From Avelusimicrobium sp963660385 (lineage in GTDB: Bacteria > Elusimicrobiota > Elusimicrobia > Elusimicrobiales > Elusimicrobiaceae), in the NCBI GenBank assembly GCA_963660385.1, contig CAVKWQ010000001.1, forward strand, positions 1-64,000: a stretch of 64,000 nt of DNA, read 5' to 3'. The position numbers were made by a program, and so were the translations under genes. A model generated the notes under the pieces. That model saw nothing but the letters and a program-made list of their open reading frames with translations, was not told the DNA's origin and ran no database searches. Each line of letters starts with the position of its first letter. The first letter of the stretch is position 1. Of the stretch, positions 57,041-64,000 are shown in pieces.

Positions 57041-58196
57041 ATGAAACGCGTTTGGTTTGTGCTTTTTAGTGTGTTTGCGTTCGTTGGCGCTAACGCCGTA
57101 ACGGCTTTTGCGCAAAATTTGGTTAAGTCCGGTTCCGGGGCGGTTAAGGCTGTGGAAGCGGCTGGCAAAGCGGCTGTACGGCCTGTTGCCGTTCCCAAGG
57201 TAAAAGTGCCCACGGCCCAACTCTCCAAGGCGACCGTTCCTGTGGCGGTTAAGGTTCCTACGGCTGCCCCGCACGTGACAACCCCGGCTGCTGGCAGAAT
57301 AAATACAACGGCCTTTACCCCGGTGGTCCCTGCGGTAAAAACTACCCCCGTCCTGCCCAAGGCCCGCTTGTAAAAATTAGAAGCCCAGGTAACGCGCCCG
57401 TTAAATGCGCTTAAAGAACTCCGTGCCACCGTGGCTGAAAAGGGTACGTCTGAACAGCATTATTTATTTAATGAGGAACTCCCGCTCTCGGAAGAGGATC
57501 TGTTTAAGTATTACGAAAACAGAGTGGCCCGTATGGACAAGGACCTTACGTTTGAAAAAGAGTATGAGTTTGCGTTTAATAACTTCCCGTTGCTGGTTGC
57601 CAGCCATAAACCCTACTTGGCCAAAGATGCGGAAGTAATTGTGAAAAAAGCGGAAGAGGTAATGTGGCGCAACTATGGCTACGAGTCTTCCACCAGCGTA
57701 AAAGTTGGCAAAGAAACCTTACCTTCAACCCAAGTTTATGTTTGGGCCAATAAAATGGCCGCCGCTACGACTATGGGTATGTTTGGCAACGCAACCAAAG
57801 CGCACGTGGATGCCTTGCTGGCGGCCTACAACGACGCACCCGAAGTTTCTTAAACCTATTAGCCAGGTGATTGTCGGCCGTGCCTTGCTTAGTATGGGTG
57901 CGGTGGACGGATTAAAGGATTTCTTTTTGAAAGTTTCTTTAAACGATACGCTGTATAAGGATTTTTGGCAGGGCGTGCAAACCTATGCAACGGCGCATAA
58001 TTTGCCGTTTGATGAGGCCTATGTCTTAAAAAATTCTAAGGGCGTGGACGTGGTTGCGCTACCGGATGCGGTGCACAAAACCTTGGTTTCCCGCGGGGCT
58101 TTAAATGAATTGCATTTGGACCCGTCGGCTACCGCTACTGAGGATTGGATGTTTATTATCAAAAACAAAGGCAAAGCCGTACAAGCCGCAAAATAG
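57041..58196 (+). pseudogene. Broken secreted-protein gene, paralogue of 58421-62995
   Basis: It starts with GGGAGG and ATG at 57041: signal peptide (MKRVWFVLFSVFAFVGA... to FAQ) and a Lys/Val/Pro/Ala-rich segment. A TAA at 57371-57373 interrupts the frame, and the same frame then continues to 57853 (KLEAQVTRPLNALKELR, then LFNEELPLSEEDLFKYYENR). Near 57845-57850 the frame shifts by one; the shifted frame goes on to 58196 (KPISQVIVGRALLS, DFWQGVQTYATAHNLP). These pieces align in order with the N-terminal region of the next gene (EVVIGRSLITLQ, DFWAGVSQYVTANNLP). The rest of the long paralogue (membrane domain) is missing. One stop and one frameshift with an intact promoter suggest recent decay; a 110-residue secreted peptide may still be made. 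Confidence 0.8.
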
Positions 58197-58212
58197 TCTT
58201 ACAGTTATATAA

Positions 58213-58242
58213 AAAGGCCCCGCCCAAAAGGCGGGGTTTTTG
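58213..58242 (+). terminator. Intrinsic terminator
   Basis: GGCCCCGCC/GGCGGGG stem followed by T5, after the pseudogene. Confidence 0.85.
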
Positions 58243-58254
58243 CTTACTAGGGGG

Positions 58255-58283
58255 CTGACACGGCGGAAAATTTGTGTTACAAT
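58255..58283 (+). promoter_or_regulatory. Promoter of the 1,524-residue protein gene
   Basis: CTGACA (58255-58260), 17-bp spacer, TACAAT (58278-58283). Confidence 0.65.
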
Positions 58284-58301
58284 AATAATTGAACACCACT
58301 A

Positions 58302-58370
58302 CCGACGGAGATAGGCACAAGGACCCATATATAAAATGGGACCTTTGGCCCTTGTTATCCGTCGGGTTTT
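58302..58370 (+). promoter_or_regulatory. Leader hairpin with T run (possible attenuator)
   Basis: CCGACGGA (58302-58309) pairs with TCCGTCGG (58358-58365). Within it ACAAGG pairs with CCTTGT and CCCAT with ATGGG. GTTTTG follows. It lies in the 5' UTR between promoter and ATG (58421), where it could act as an attenuator or mRNA stabiliser. No known riboswitch recognised. Confidence 0.55.
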
Positions 58371-58420
58371 GTGATAGTATGAAGATATAAGCAGAAGTGT
58401 ACTTCTTGGGAGACAAGTAT

Positions 58421-61400
58421 ATGAATAAATTAATCTCGTTAGTTTTAAGTTTCACTCTTATCTTCGGGAGTTTTACCCCCTCCTTTGCCCAACTGTCTAG
58501 AATTCCGAAAAATGCGGGCAAAGCGGTAAAATCTACCGAAAGAGCCGTAGAATCAGCCGGAAAAAATGTTGGAAAGGTGCGTGGCGCTGCCCGGGTAAAG
58601 GTCAATACGCCTGCTTCCACCGTTAGAACTGCTGTTCCTACTGTTACCGTGCCTACGGTGCCGGGTTCCGTTTCTCCCAGCGGAATTGCCGTGCCGACTG
58701 TCGGCGTAAATCCGCAGGTATCTGTATCCTTGGACAGAACCATTGAAGCCGCCAAAGCCGCCGCGGCGGATGTTCCCTCTAAAACATTAAAAGAAGTCAA
58801 CACCCTGTTGGACGGAAAGGAATTTTCCTCCAAGGATGCGGGCGATGTATTTAAACAAATTTTTAATGTACAGCGCACCGCTTCCGCCCACGACCAACTG
58901 CTGTTAAACGCTTACACGCGCGTAACGGTGGAAAAGGGCTTTGCCACTACGCAAAAACAGGCCACTCTTGCCAAAGAAACGTATGTGCGTGTCCTGCGCG
59001 ACTACCGCTCTTCTTCCGCTTTAAACAGAGACGTAACAATGGCGGATATCGGCCGTCTGCCTGCTAATTCCGATGGGCTTAAAGACTTGTCCGCTTGGGG
59101 CCAGGCAATGGCCGCCGCGGCGGATTTGGGCTTTTACGGTTCCGCAAAAGATGCCTCCCTTTTATTAGATGCTTATAACAAAACCCCCCAAGCCTTAAAA
59201 ACGTTCAGCGAGGTGGTCATCGGCCGCTCGCTTATTACGTTGCAGGCGTATGAGGAGCTTGAAAAATTGGCCCAACTTTCCACTATTAACGGTAAACTGT
59301 ACGGCGATTTTTGGGCCGGTGTCAGCCAATATGTTACGGCTAACAATTTGCCCGTAACGCTTCCGCCCGTAACGGCGGCGGAAATGAACGCGGCCAAATT
59401 GGCCCCCAATGCGGGCACGGCGCTTACTCATTGGAGCAAATTAAACGCCCGCCACTTGGACGCTTCCGCCAAAGGGACGGCTGATTGGGTAGCCTTAAAC
59501 GGTAAAAAAGGCCAAATTGTGGCGGACCCAGCAGCCGAAACGCCTGCTAAACCTGCGGGCGCCGCAACGCCGAAAGTAGATGTAAAACTGGGCGATATTA
59601 CCTTGCCGGACGGTTTGCACGTGGCTTATACGCCTGCCGCCGCGGACGGAGAAGCCGCCGTGGCCGAAACTCCTGCCGCTTCCTCCAACGCGGGCACGGT
59701 ATATAGCAGTGTTGTTCCGGTCAGCCCGAAGTGGTTAAATAAGATGACCAACCGCGTGCGCGGGTGGTTCACGAAAGATGCCGAAAGTGCCGCCAATAAC
59801 ACGGCTTTAAACATTTTATCCAAAGAATACCCCTTGGCTACGCAGTTGCGCACCATTTTGGAAAGCGCCGCCGCGCAAAAATACAAAGAACAGGCCTTAG
59901 TTTCCTTGTACAACCAAGGTAAATTTAACGAAGCCATCAGCAAAATGCCGGTGGAAACGCAACGCTGGATTGAATCTAAAAAAGAAAATCCCGAAGAATT
60001 GGGTAAGGCGTTGTACCACTTGTACGCTTCCCAGTCGTTAAATACGGCCATTGCTGAGGTATCCGACGCTACGGCCCAATCCTCCTTTGAAAGAGAATTG
60101 GAAACGATTACCTCCGACCCGAACTGGGAAAAGAAGGTCCGCAGTGCGTGGGATAATGTAAATGTTTTGCCCTTGGAAACGGAAAGTTTTGCGGGTATCG
60201 TGCCGTCTATGCCCGATATCAACGAACAGTTAATCGTTTCCTCTTGCCGCCCCACGGGCTTCGTGGCGAAGAACAAAATGACGGGTAAGGAAACCAAACA
60301 AGGCGTTTTCTATGCGAACAACATCCCGTTCTATTACCGCTCTGCGTCCGGCAAACTTAGCAGCGCGCCGGTGGGTATTTTGTCCCAGCCGCACGCTTCT
60401 TGGTACAGCCGCTTTTTGTCCAAATTCGGCTTGTCCGAAAAAGCGGGCTTGGTAATTCCCAAAGGCTTTGTTCTCGCCTTGGACGAATCAGGCCAATGGA
60501 AATATGTAATGCCGTCCGGTAACTTGGCCGCGGTTCGTGCGAACAAACGCTCCGCCAAACTGTTAGAGGAAATCCAGGCCAATGGTTCCGTACAGGTACC
60601 GCTTGACACGCCGTATAACTCTACGGATATGTTGGCTATGGCCAATATGTTGGAGAAGAATCCGGGCCTTAACTTGGAACTTAACCTTAATGAACCGCAC
60701 TCTTTGAGACAGTTCCTGACCTTGCACGCTTTGTTTGTAGGTAACGATGCCGGCGCCTCTTTGACAGGGCCGTTTAAATCGGCCTTGAAATCCTTGCCGG
60801 GGCTCTCTGGCTTGATGTCCAACTTGGTCAGCGGTATCGGGTATTTTACCCCGTTAGTGGCTGCTAAACTGATGCCGCTTATGACCAAAATTGGCCATAA
60901 AAATACGATTCAGGCCATTTACGGCGGTGCCGCCGCGGCCTTGACCTTCGCATTAGTGGGCCTTGGTATGTATGGTACGATTGATGTAAGTAAGTTGTCT
61001 TTGCTTTCTTTGGCTTTGCCTACATTTGCCTTGGTGTTGGGGGCGAGTCTGGCCAATACGTCTATTCAGACCTTGCTTAACTACTATAAGAACCCGGTGG
61101 CCCGCACGGCGGCACACTTGGACTTCTCTGAAAATAAACAATGGTCCCGCTTGGCTTTAACGGCGGCTACGGGCTTGTTGGCCTCGTTCGGTTTGAACTT
61201 TACGATTGTGGTTCCTATCGGCCTTACGCTGTTGGCCGCGTCTGAAATGCTCTTCCTCAATACGCCTATTTACAAAATGGGTAAAGGCGTAAAGGCGGCG
61301 GGCAAAGCGGTTGAAAAAGCCGCTGCCAAAGTGCCGGAAGTTTCCAAGGAACAACTGGCTAAGGAAGTAGCCGAAGATAAAGACTTATACAAACAGAATT

Positions 61401-62995
61401 TTAGAAATACGCGCGACGTGAAAGACATCGCCAGCCGTGTGAAATTGGTGTACGCCAGTTATGCGGCCAGTTTGATGATGCTTTCCCAGGATGCTAACGC
61501 CGCGCTGGGCAACGACGTTGGGCAGTGGTTGGTGGCCGGCTTTATGTTCGCCACGGCTATGACCCGTAAGTTTGCGTCCAAACAGGTTTCCAGCAAGAAA
61601 ATGACGGACGACCAGTTGACGGGTGCCTCTCTGCCGATGTTGGCCTTTACGGCGGGTGCTATTGCCCTTATGCCGTATTCGGGCCCGTTGGCGTTGGCTA
61701 CGGCTGGTTTCGGTGTATTGCACTATATGGCTACGGCTGTGCCCGGCCAGTTAGACTCCGTCCGCTTGCAGAATATGGTTTCTGCGGCTATGCAGAAGGA
61801 AAAAGTGGCTATCCGCGAGAATACCTCTTTGACGGAAGCCGAAAAAGAAGCGCAGTTGAAACGCATTGAACGCCGCGAAAAAACTTGGGGTAGTTTGGCG
61901 GGTAAAGATTACTCCGTCTTTAACTCCCACGGTTTGATTGGTATTTTGACGGCGTCCGCTATTGCCTTCGGCTTTGCCGATATGGGGCCGCAATGGGCGC
62001 TTGACTTGGTAAACCAAATCTCCGCCTTGACGGGTAATGCGGGCGAATCGTTTACTATGGGTATGAACCGCCTTATCTTGGGCTACTCTGCGGTGGTAGC
62101 GAGCATTTTGGCCGCGCGCAACTGGGGATTGACCAAGGATTTCTTGGGCCTGTTCCGCAAGCCGAAGATTACAACCGAAACGATTGAAGCGGGCAAAGTA
62201 AACGCGGAGTCGTTTGGTATCAGCAAAAAGAACGCTTACAGACGCCTGTCCGAAGTGAACGGTACGCTGTCCAAATTGGAAAAACAAATGGTGGACTACG
62301 GCGTAAGTTCCGAACACAAAATGACGGATATGCTCAAACAAATGACCCAGTCTTACAACCGTTTGGTGGCCATCGGCGAAGTGGAAGGCGTTTCTACGGT
62401 AATGGGCTCTATGGAAAAATTGCAGGGTATCGTAAAGTCTTACGGGGTGATTTTAGATAAAAACCACCTGTCCGTAATGCTTAACCGCGAATATCATCAA
62501 CTGGCGGATTCCTTGATGGGCATTGATACAAAAGCCAAAGAGGTCAAACTGACCTATGTGCCGGAAGGCGTGTATAACGGGCCGGTAATGTCCGAAGCCG
62601 CTAAACCGTGGTACGCCAAATTGATGCCCAAAAAGAAAGTCAAATCTATGGACAAGGGCAGATTTGAAGATGTGCGCGTTCTGATTAACGAACTGGACCA
62701 GTTGGCCGCCGATATCAAACACGGCACCACCACCGCTGGTACGTACAGATTGTTCATCCAGTACCAGAACGAAGCCAAACGCGCCTTGCAGGAATATGGC
62801 GAACTCAACCCGGCCGATTCCCCCCGCGTATTGGAACAAACCCAGCGCTTGAACCGCATTTGCAGTGCGCTTAAAACGTTGGATAAACACCACAACCTGT
62901 TGCAGGAAAACGCCGGACCGACCACCGCGGCTGATATTTTACAGTTGCGCGACGTCTTAAAAGGCTATCCGGATATGCCGGTTGCGGAACATTAA
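58421..62995 (+). CDS. Giant secreted/membrane protein of unknown function
   Basis: A 1,524-residue protein. The ATG at 58421 is preceded by GGGAG; a start at 58397 is rejected. Signal peptide about 1-24 (LFGSF... style, ending PSFAQ). Residues 25-110 are basic and Val/Pro/Thr-rich. Residues 110-780 are probably periplasmic helical domains with no recognised family. About 12 hydrophobic segments lie between 790 and 1235 in two blocks separated by a charged linker (KGVKAAGKAVEKAAAKVPEVSKE). The first block has GYFTPLVAAKLMPLMTKIGHKN, like the helix 2-3 loop of MFS transporters, so an MFS-like fold is possible. The last 290 residues are helical and charged, with coiled-coil tendency. It has its own promoter, leader hairpin and terminator. 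It may be an envelope transporter or surface complex subunit. Evidence for any function is weak. Confidence 0.8.
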   Translation: MNKLISLVLSFTLIFGSFTPSFAQLSRIPKNAGKAVKSTERAVESAGKNVGKVRGAARVKVNTPASTVRTAVPTVTVPTVPGSVSPSGIAVPTVGVNPQVSVSLDRTIEAAKAAAADVPSKTLKEVNTLLDGKEFSSKDAGDVFKQIFNVQRTASAHDQLLLNAYTRVTVEKGFATTQKQATLAKETYVRVLRDYRSSSALNRDVTMADIGRLPANSDGLKDLSAWGQAMAAAADLGFYGSAKDASLLLDAYNKTPQALKTFSEVVIGRSLITLQAYEELEKLAQLSTINGKLYGDFWAGVSQYVTANNLPVTLPPVTAAEMNAAKLAPNAGTALTHWSKLNARHLDASAKGTADWVALNGKKGQIVADPAAETPAKPAGAATPKVDVKLGDITLPDGLHVAYTPAAADGEAAVAETPAASSNAGTVYSSVVPVSPKWLNKMTNRVRGWFTKDAESAANNTALNILSKEYPLATQLRTILESAAAQKYKEQALVSLYNQGKFNEAISKMPVETQRWIESKKENPEELGKALYHLYASQSLNTAIAEVSDATAQSSFERELETITSDPNWEKKVRSAWDNVNVLPLETESFAGIVPSMPDINEQLIVSSCRPTGFVAKNKMTGKETKQGVFYANNIPFYYRSASGKLSSAPVGILSQPHASWYSRFLSKFGLSEKAGLVIPKGFVLALDESGQWKYVMPSGNLAAVRANKRSAKLLEEIQANGSVQVPLDTPYNSTDMLAMANMLEKNPGLNLELNLNEPHSLRQFLTLHALFVGNDAGASLTGPFKSALKSLPGLSGLMSNLVSGIGYFTPLVAAKLMPLMTKIGHKNTIQAIYGGAAAALTFALVGLGMYGTIDVSKLSLLSLALPTFALVLGASLANTSIQTLLNYYKNPVARTAAHLDFSENKQWSRLALTAATGLLASFGLNFTIVVPIGLTLLAASEMLFLNTPIYKMGKGVKAAGKAVEKAAAKVPEVSKEQLAKEVAEDKDLYKQNFRNTRDVKDIASRVKLVYASYAASLMMLSQDANAALGNDVGQWLVAGFMFATAMTRKFASKQVSSKKMTDDQLTGASLPMLAFTAGAIALMPYSGPLALATAGFGVLHYMATAVPGQLDSVRLQNMVSAAMQKEKVAIRENTSLTEAEKEAQLKRIERREKTWGSLAGKDYSVFNSHGLIGILTASAIAFGFADMGPQWALDLVNQISALTGNAGESFTMGMNRLILGYSAVVASILAARNWGLTKDFLGLFRKPKITTETIEAGKVNAESFGISKKNAYRRLSEVNGTLSKLEKQMVDYGVSSEHKMTDMLKQMTQSYNRLVAIGEVEGVSTVMGSMEKLQGIVKSYGVILDKNHLSVMLNREYHQLADSLMGIDTKAKEVKLTYVPEGVYNGPVMSEAAKPWYAKLMPKKKVKSMDKGRFEDVRVLINELDQLAADIKHGTTTAGTYRLFIQYQNEAKRALQEYGELNPADSPRVLEQTQRLNRICSALKTLDKHHNLLQENAGPTTAADILQLRDVLKGYPDMPVAEH

Positions 62996-63009
62996 GTAAG
63001 TTTTAAGTA

Positions 63010-63042
63010 AAAACCCCGGGCCCCAAAAGCCTGGGGTTTTTT
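63010..63042 (+). terminator. Intrinsic terminator
   Basis: AAACCCCGGGC/GCCTGGGGTTT stem followed by T6, after the giant gene. Confidence 0.82.
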
Positions 63043-63161
63043 GTGCGTAAAAGTGGGCTCCGAAACGCATAAAAAAGGGTGTCCAGAAAAACTTAAAAAA
63101 ACGCGCGGAAAAAATCTTTTTTACCGACGGTGAAAACACTTGATTTTATACACCCCATATA

Positions 63162-63313
63162 TGTTATAATTGATATGTAAGCAAATGATTTGCTTAAACT
63201 TCTGCATTACTGCTCGTCCACTTTCTAATCGAGGGAGCGCCCCGGCGGGAAGCCAGCGCCGGAGAGTGTTGACGCGCGGCTTTTGCACGTTAAATTATAA
63301 ATAGGAGACAAGA
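63162..63313 (+). promoter_or_regulatory. Extended -10 promoter and structured leader of transporter gene
   Basis: TGT-TATAAT (63162-63170) is an extended -10 element. The leader of about 135 nt has a perfect hairpin TAAGCAAA-TGA-TTTGCTTA (63178-63196) and a GC-rich stem CCGGCG/CGCCGG around 63240-63270. A TAGGAG ribosome site comes just before the ATG. No known riboswitch consensus recognised. Confidence 0.55.
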
Positions 63314-64000
63314 ATGTTCGCAAAATTAGTAGGTTGGCTTAAACCTTTGCCGGACGGAACACCTATTTCCGACGAGGCACAGATTAAGCGTTTGTACCGT
63401 AACTGGCGTATTAAGATGTTCTTCGGCATGTACTTTGGTTATGCCTTGTTTTATTTCACCCGCAAAAATTTGGATTATGTAAAACCTGCGCTGAGCCAAA
63501 ACTTTGGCTTGGACGTAATTCAGTTGGGGTATATCGGCACGACGATTTATCTTACCTATGGTATCGGTAAATTTTTAAGCGGCGTGCTGGCGGACCGCTG
63601 CAACATCCGCGGCGTAATGGCCTTGGGGTTGTTTGTATCTTCGCTTATCAACTTGGCGTTCCCCTTCTTGCCGCAATTCCAAGCCTTCTTGGGCAATATG
63701 GGCATTACCTTGCCGCTCGTGGCCTTGGCTTCGTTTGCCTGGGGTTTGAACGGTGTGGCGCAGTCTATGGGGTTCCCTCCGGTAGCCAAAGGCTTGGTGT
63801 ACTGGTTCTCCCCCTCTGAAAGAGCGACCAAATGGACGCTGTGGTCTTCTTCCCACACGTTCGGCGCGTTCTTTGTGGGCGTGTTGATTTCTTACCTGCT
63901 CAAATTGGATATGTGGAAAATGGCTTTCATCGTACCTGCTTTTATGGGTATTTGTTACAGCATTTTCCTGATGTTCTTCTTGACCGATAAACCCACCACC
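63314..64000 (+). CDS. OPA-family organophosphate transporter (GlpT/UhpT-like), partial
   Basis: The first 229 codons of an MFS transporter; the gene runs off the window. It begins MFAKLVGWLKPLPDG and continues with IKMFFGMYFGYALFYFTRKNLDYVKPAL, the OPA signature (aromatic-x-x-RKN at helix 1). LGYIGTTIYLTYGIGKFLSGVLADR carries MFS motif A. WGLNGVAQSMGFPPVAKGLVYWFSPSERATKW is the central OPA loop. Members exchange glycerol-3-phosphate or hexose phosphates for inorganic phosphate across the inner membrane; the substrate cannot be told. AGGAGA lies 7 nt before the ATG. Confidence 0.9.
   Translation, partial: MFAKLVGWLKPLPDGTPISDEAQIKRLYRNWRIKMFFGMYFGYALFYFTRKNLDYVKPALSQNFGLDVIQLGYIGTTIYLTYGIGKFLSGVLADRCNIRGVMALGLFVSSLINLAFPFLPQFQAFLGNMGITLPLVALASFAWGLNGVAQSMGFPPVAKGLVYWFSPSERATKWTLWSSSHTFGAFFVGVLISYLLKLDMWKMAFIVPAFMGICYSIFLMFFLTDKPTT

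Noticed and set aside
57371..57373. In-frame TAA read as programmed readthrough or a recoded stop
   Set aside because: A frameshift follows downstream and the membrane part of the paralogue is missing, so simple gene decay explains it better.
21700..58350. Recurrent GGGCCAAAGG-like motif (near 21709, 22778 and, inverted, 58341)
   Set aside because: Copies share only about 10-12 bases and lie in different contexts (after genes and in a leader); too short to call a family.
1..64000. CRISPR arrays, transposases, phage or plasmid genes, rRNA
   Set aside because: No regular spacer-repeat series, no DDE or integrase motif and no rRNA sequence was found on either strand.

Overview
The window reads as a chromosomal segment of a Gram-negative bacterium of the Elusimicrobiota, probably an Elusimicrobium-like gut lineage. 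This is inferred from gene content, not from a database search. The signs are: four separate type IV pilin-like genes sharing a near-identical GFTLIELLVVV start, LPS core enzymes (WaaA and a GT9 glycosyltransferase), AsmA, LolA-like and MMPL envelope proteins, an oxygen-sensitive lifestyle kit (ferredoxin, FeoAB, PerR, rubrerythrin), and many secreted or membrane proteins of no recognisable family. There is one tRNA (Leu, GAG); I found no rRNA, CRISPR array, transposase or phage gene.

Layout. 0-6.5 kb: a pilin whose leader is expanded by palindromic repeats, a secreted ankyrin protein, a repeat-rich intergenic region with a possible small RNA, a 56-residue ferredoxin, a FeoA-FeoB fusion and a second pilin. 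6.5-18 kb: a strongly structured RNA candidate, a LEA14-like lipoprotein, PepT, a leftward run (GYF-domain membrane protein, unknown helical protein, cyclodeaminase, HAD phosphatase, two EamA transporters), two more pilins, SecG and tRNA-Leu. 18-25 kb: pgk followed by two extra copies of its own 3' end, a Bax-inhibitor-like membrane protein, two secreted trypsin-fold proteins without catalytic residues, and groES-groEL with a CIRCE element. 25-38.5 kb: PP2C phosphatase and membrane Ser/Thr kinase, a tandem PC4-like protein, a three-domain GT9 enzyme, WaaA, AsmA, a phosphate transporter and a flavoprotein. 38.6-39.7 kb: perR-rubrerythrin with a perfect palindromic operator.

39.7-57 kb is the most coherent block. 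A rightward run of 17 tightly spaced or overlapping genes (fabG-type reductase to AMP-ligase, 43,674-56,952) has the gene content of an aryl polyene/flexirubin-type type II PKS: two ketosynthases, a cysteine-less chain-length factor, two ACPs, two hotdog dehydratases with complementary catalytic residues, a ketoreductase, a thioesterase, an acyl-activating ligase, two acyltransferases, a GT2 glycosyltransferase, a LolA-like carrier, an MMPL exporter and two lipoproteins. An O-methyltransferase and two paralogous MFS exporters diverge from it. The expected product is a membrane-anchored aryl polyene-type pigment lipid, made in the cytoplasm and moved to the outer membrane.

57-64 kb: a broken gene and its intact 1,524-residue paralogue (secreted N-terminal domain, about 12 membrane segments, helical tail). 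The paralogue is preceded by a strong leader hairpin. The window ends inside an OPA-family organophosphate transporter gene.
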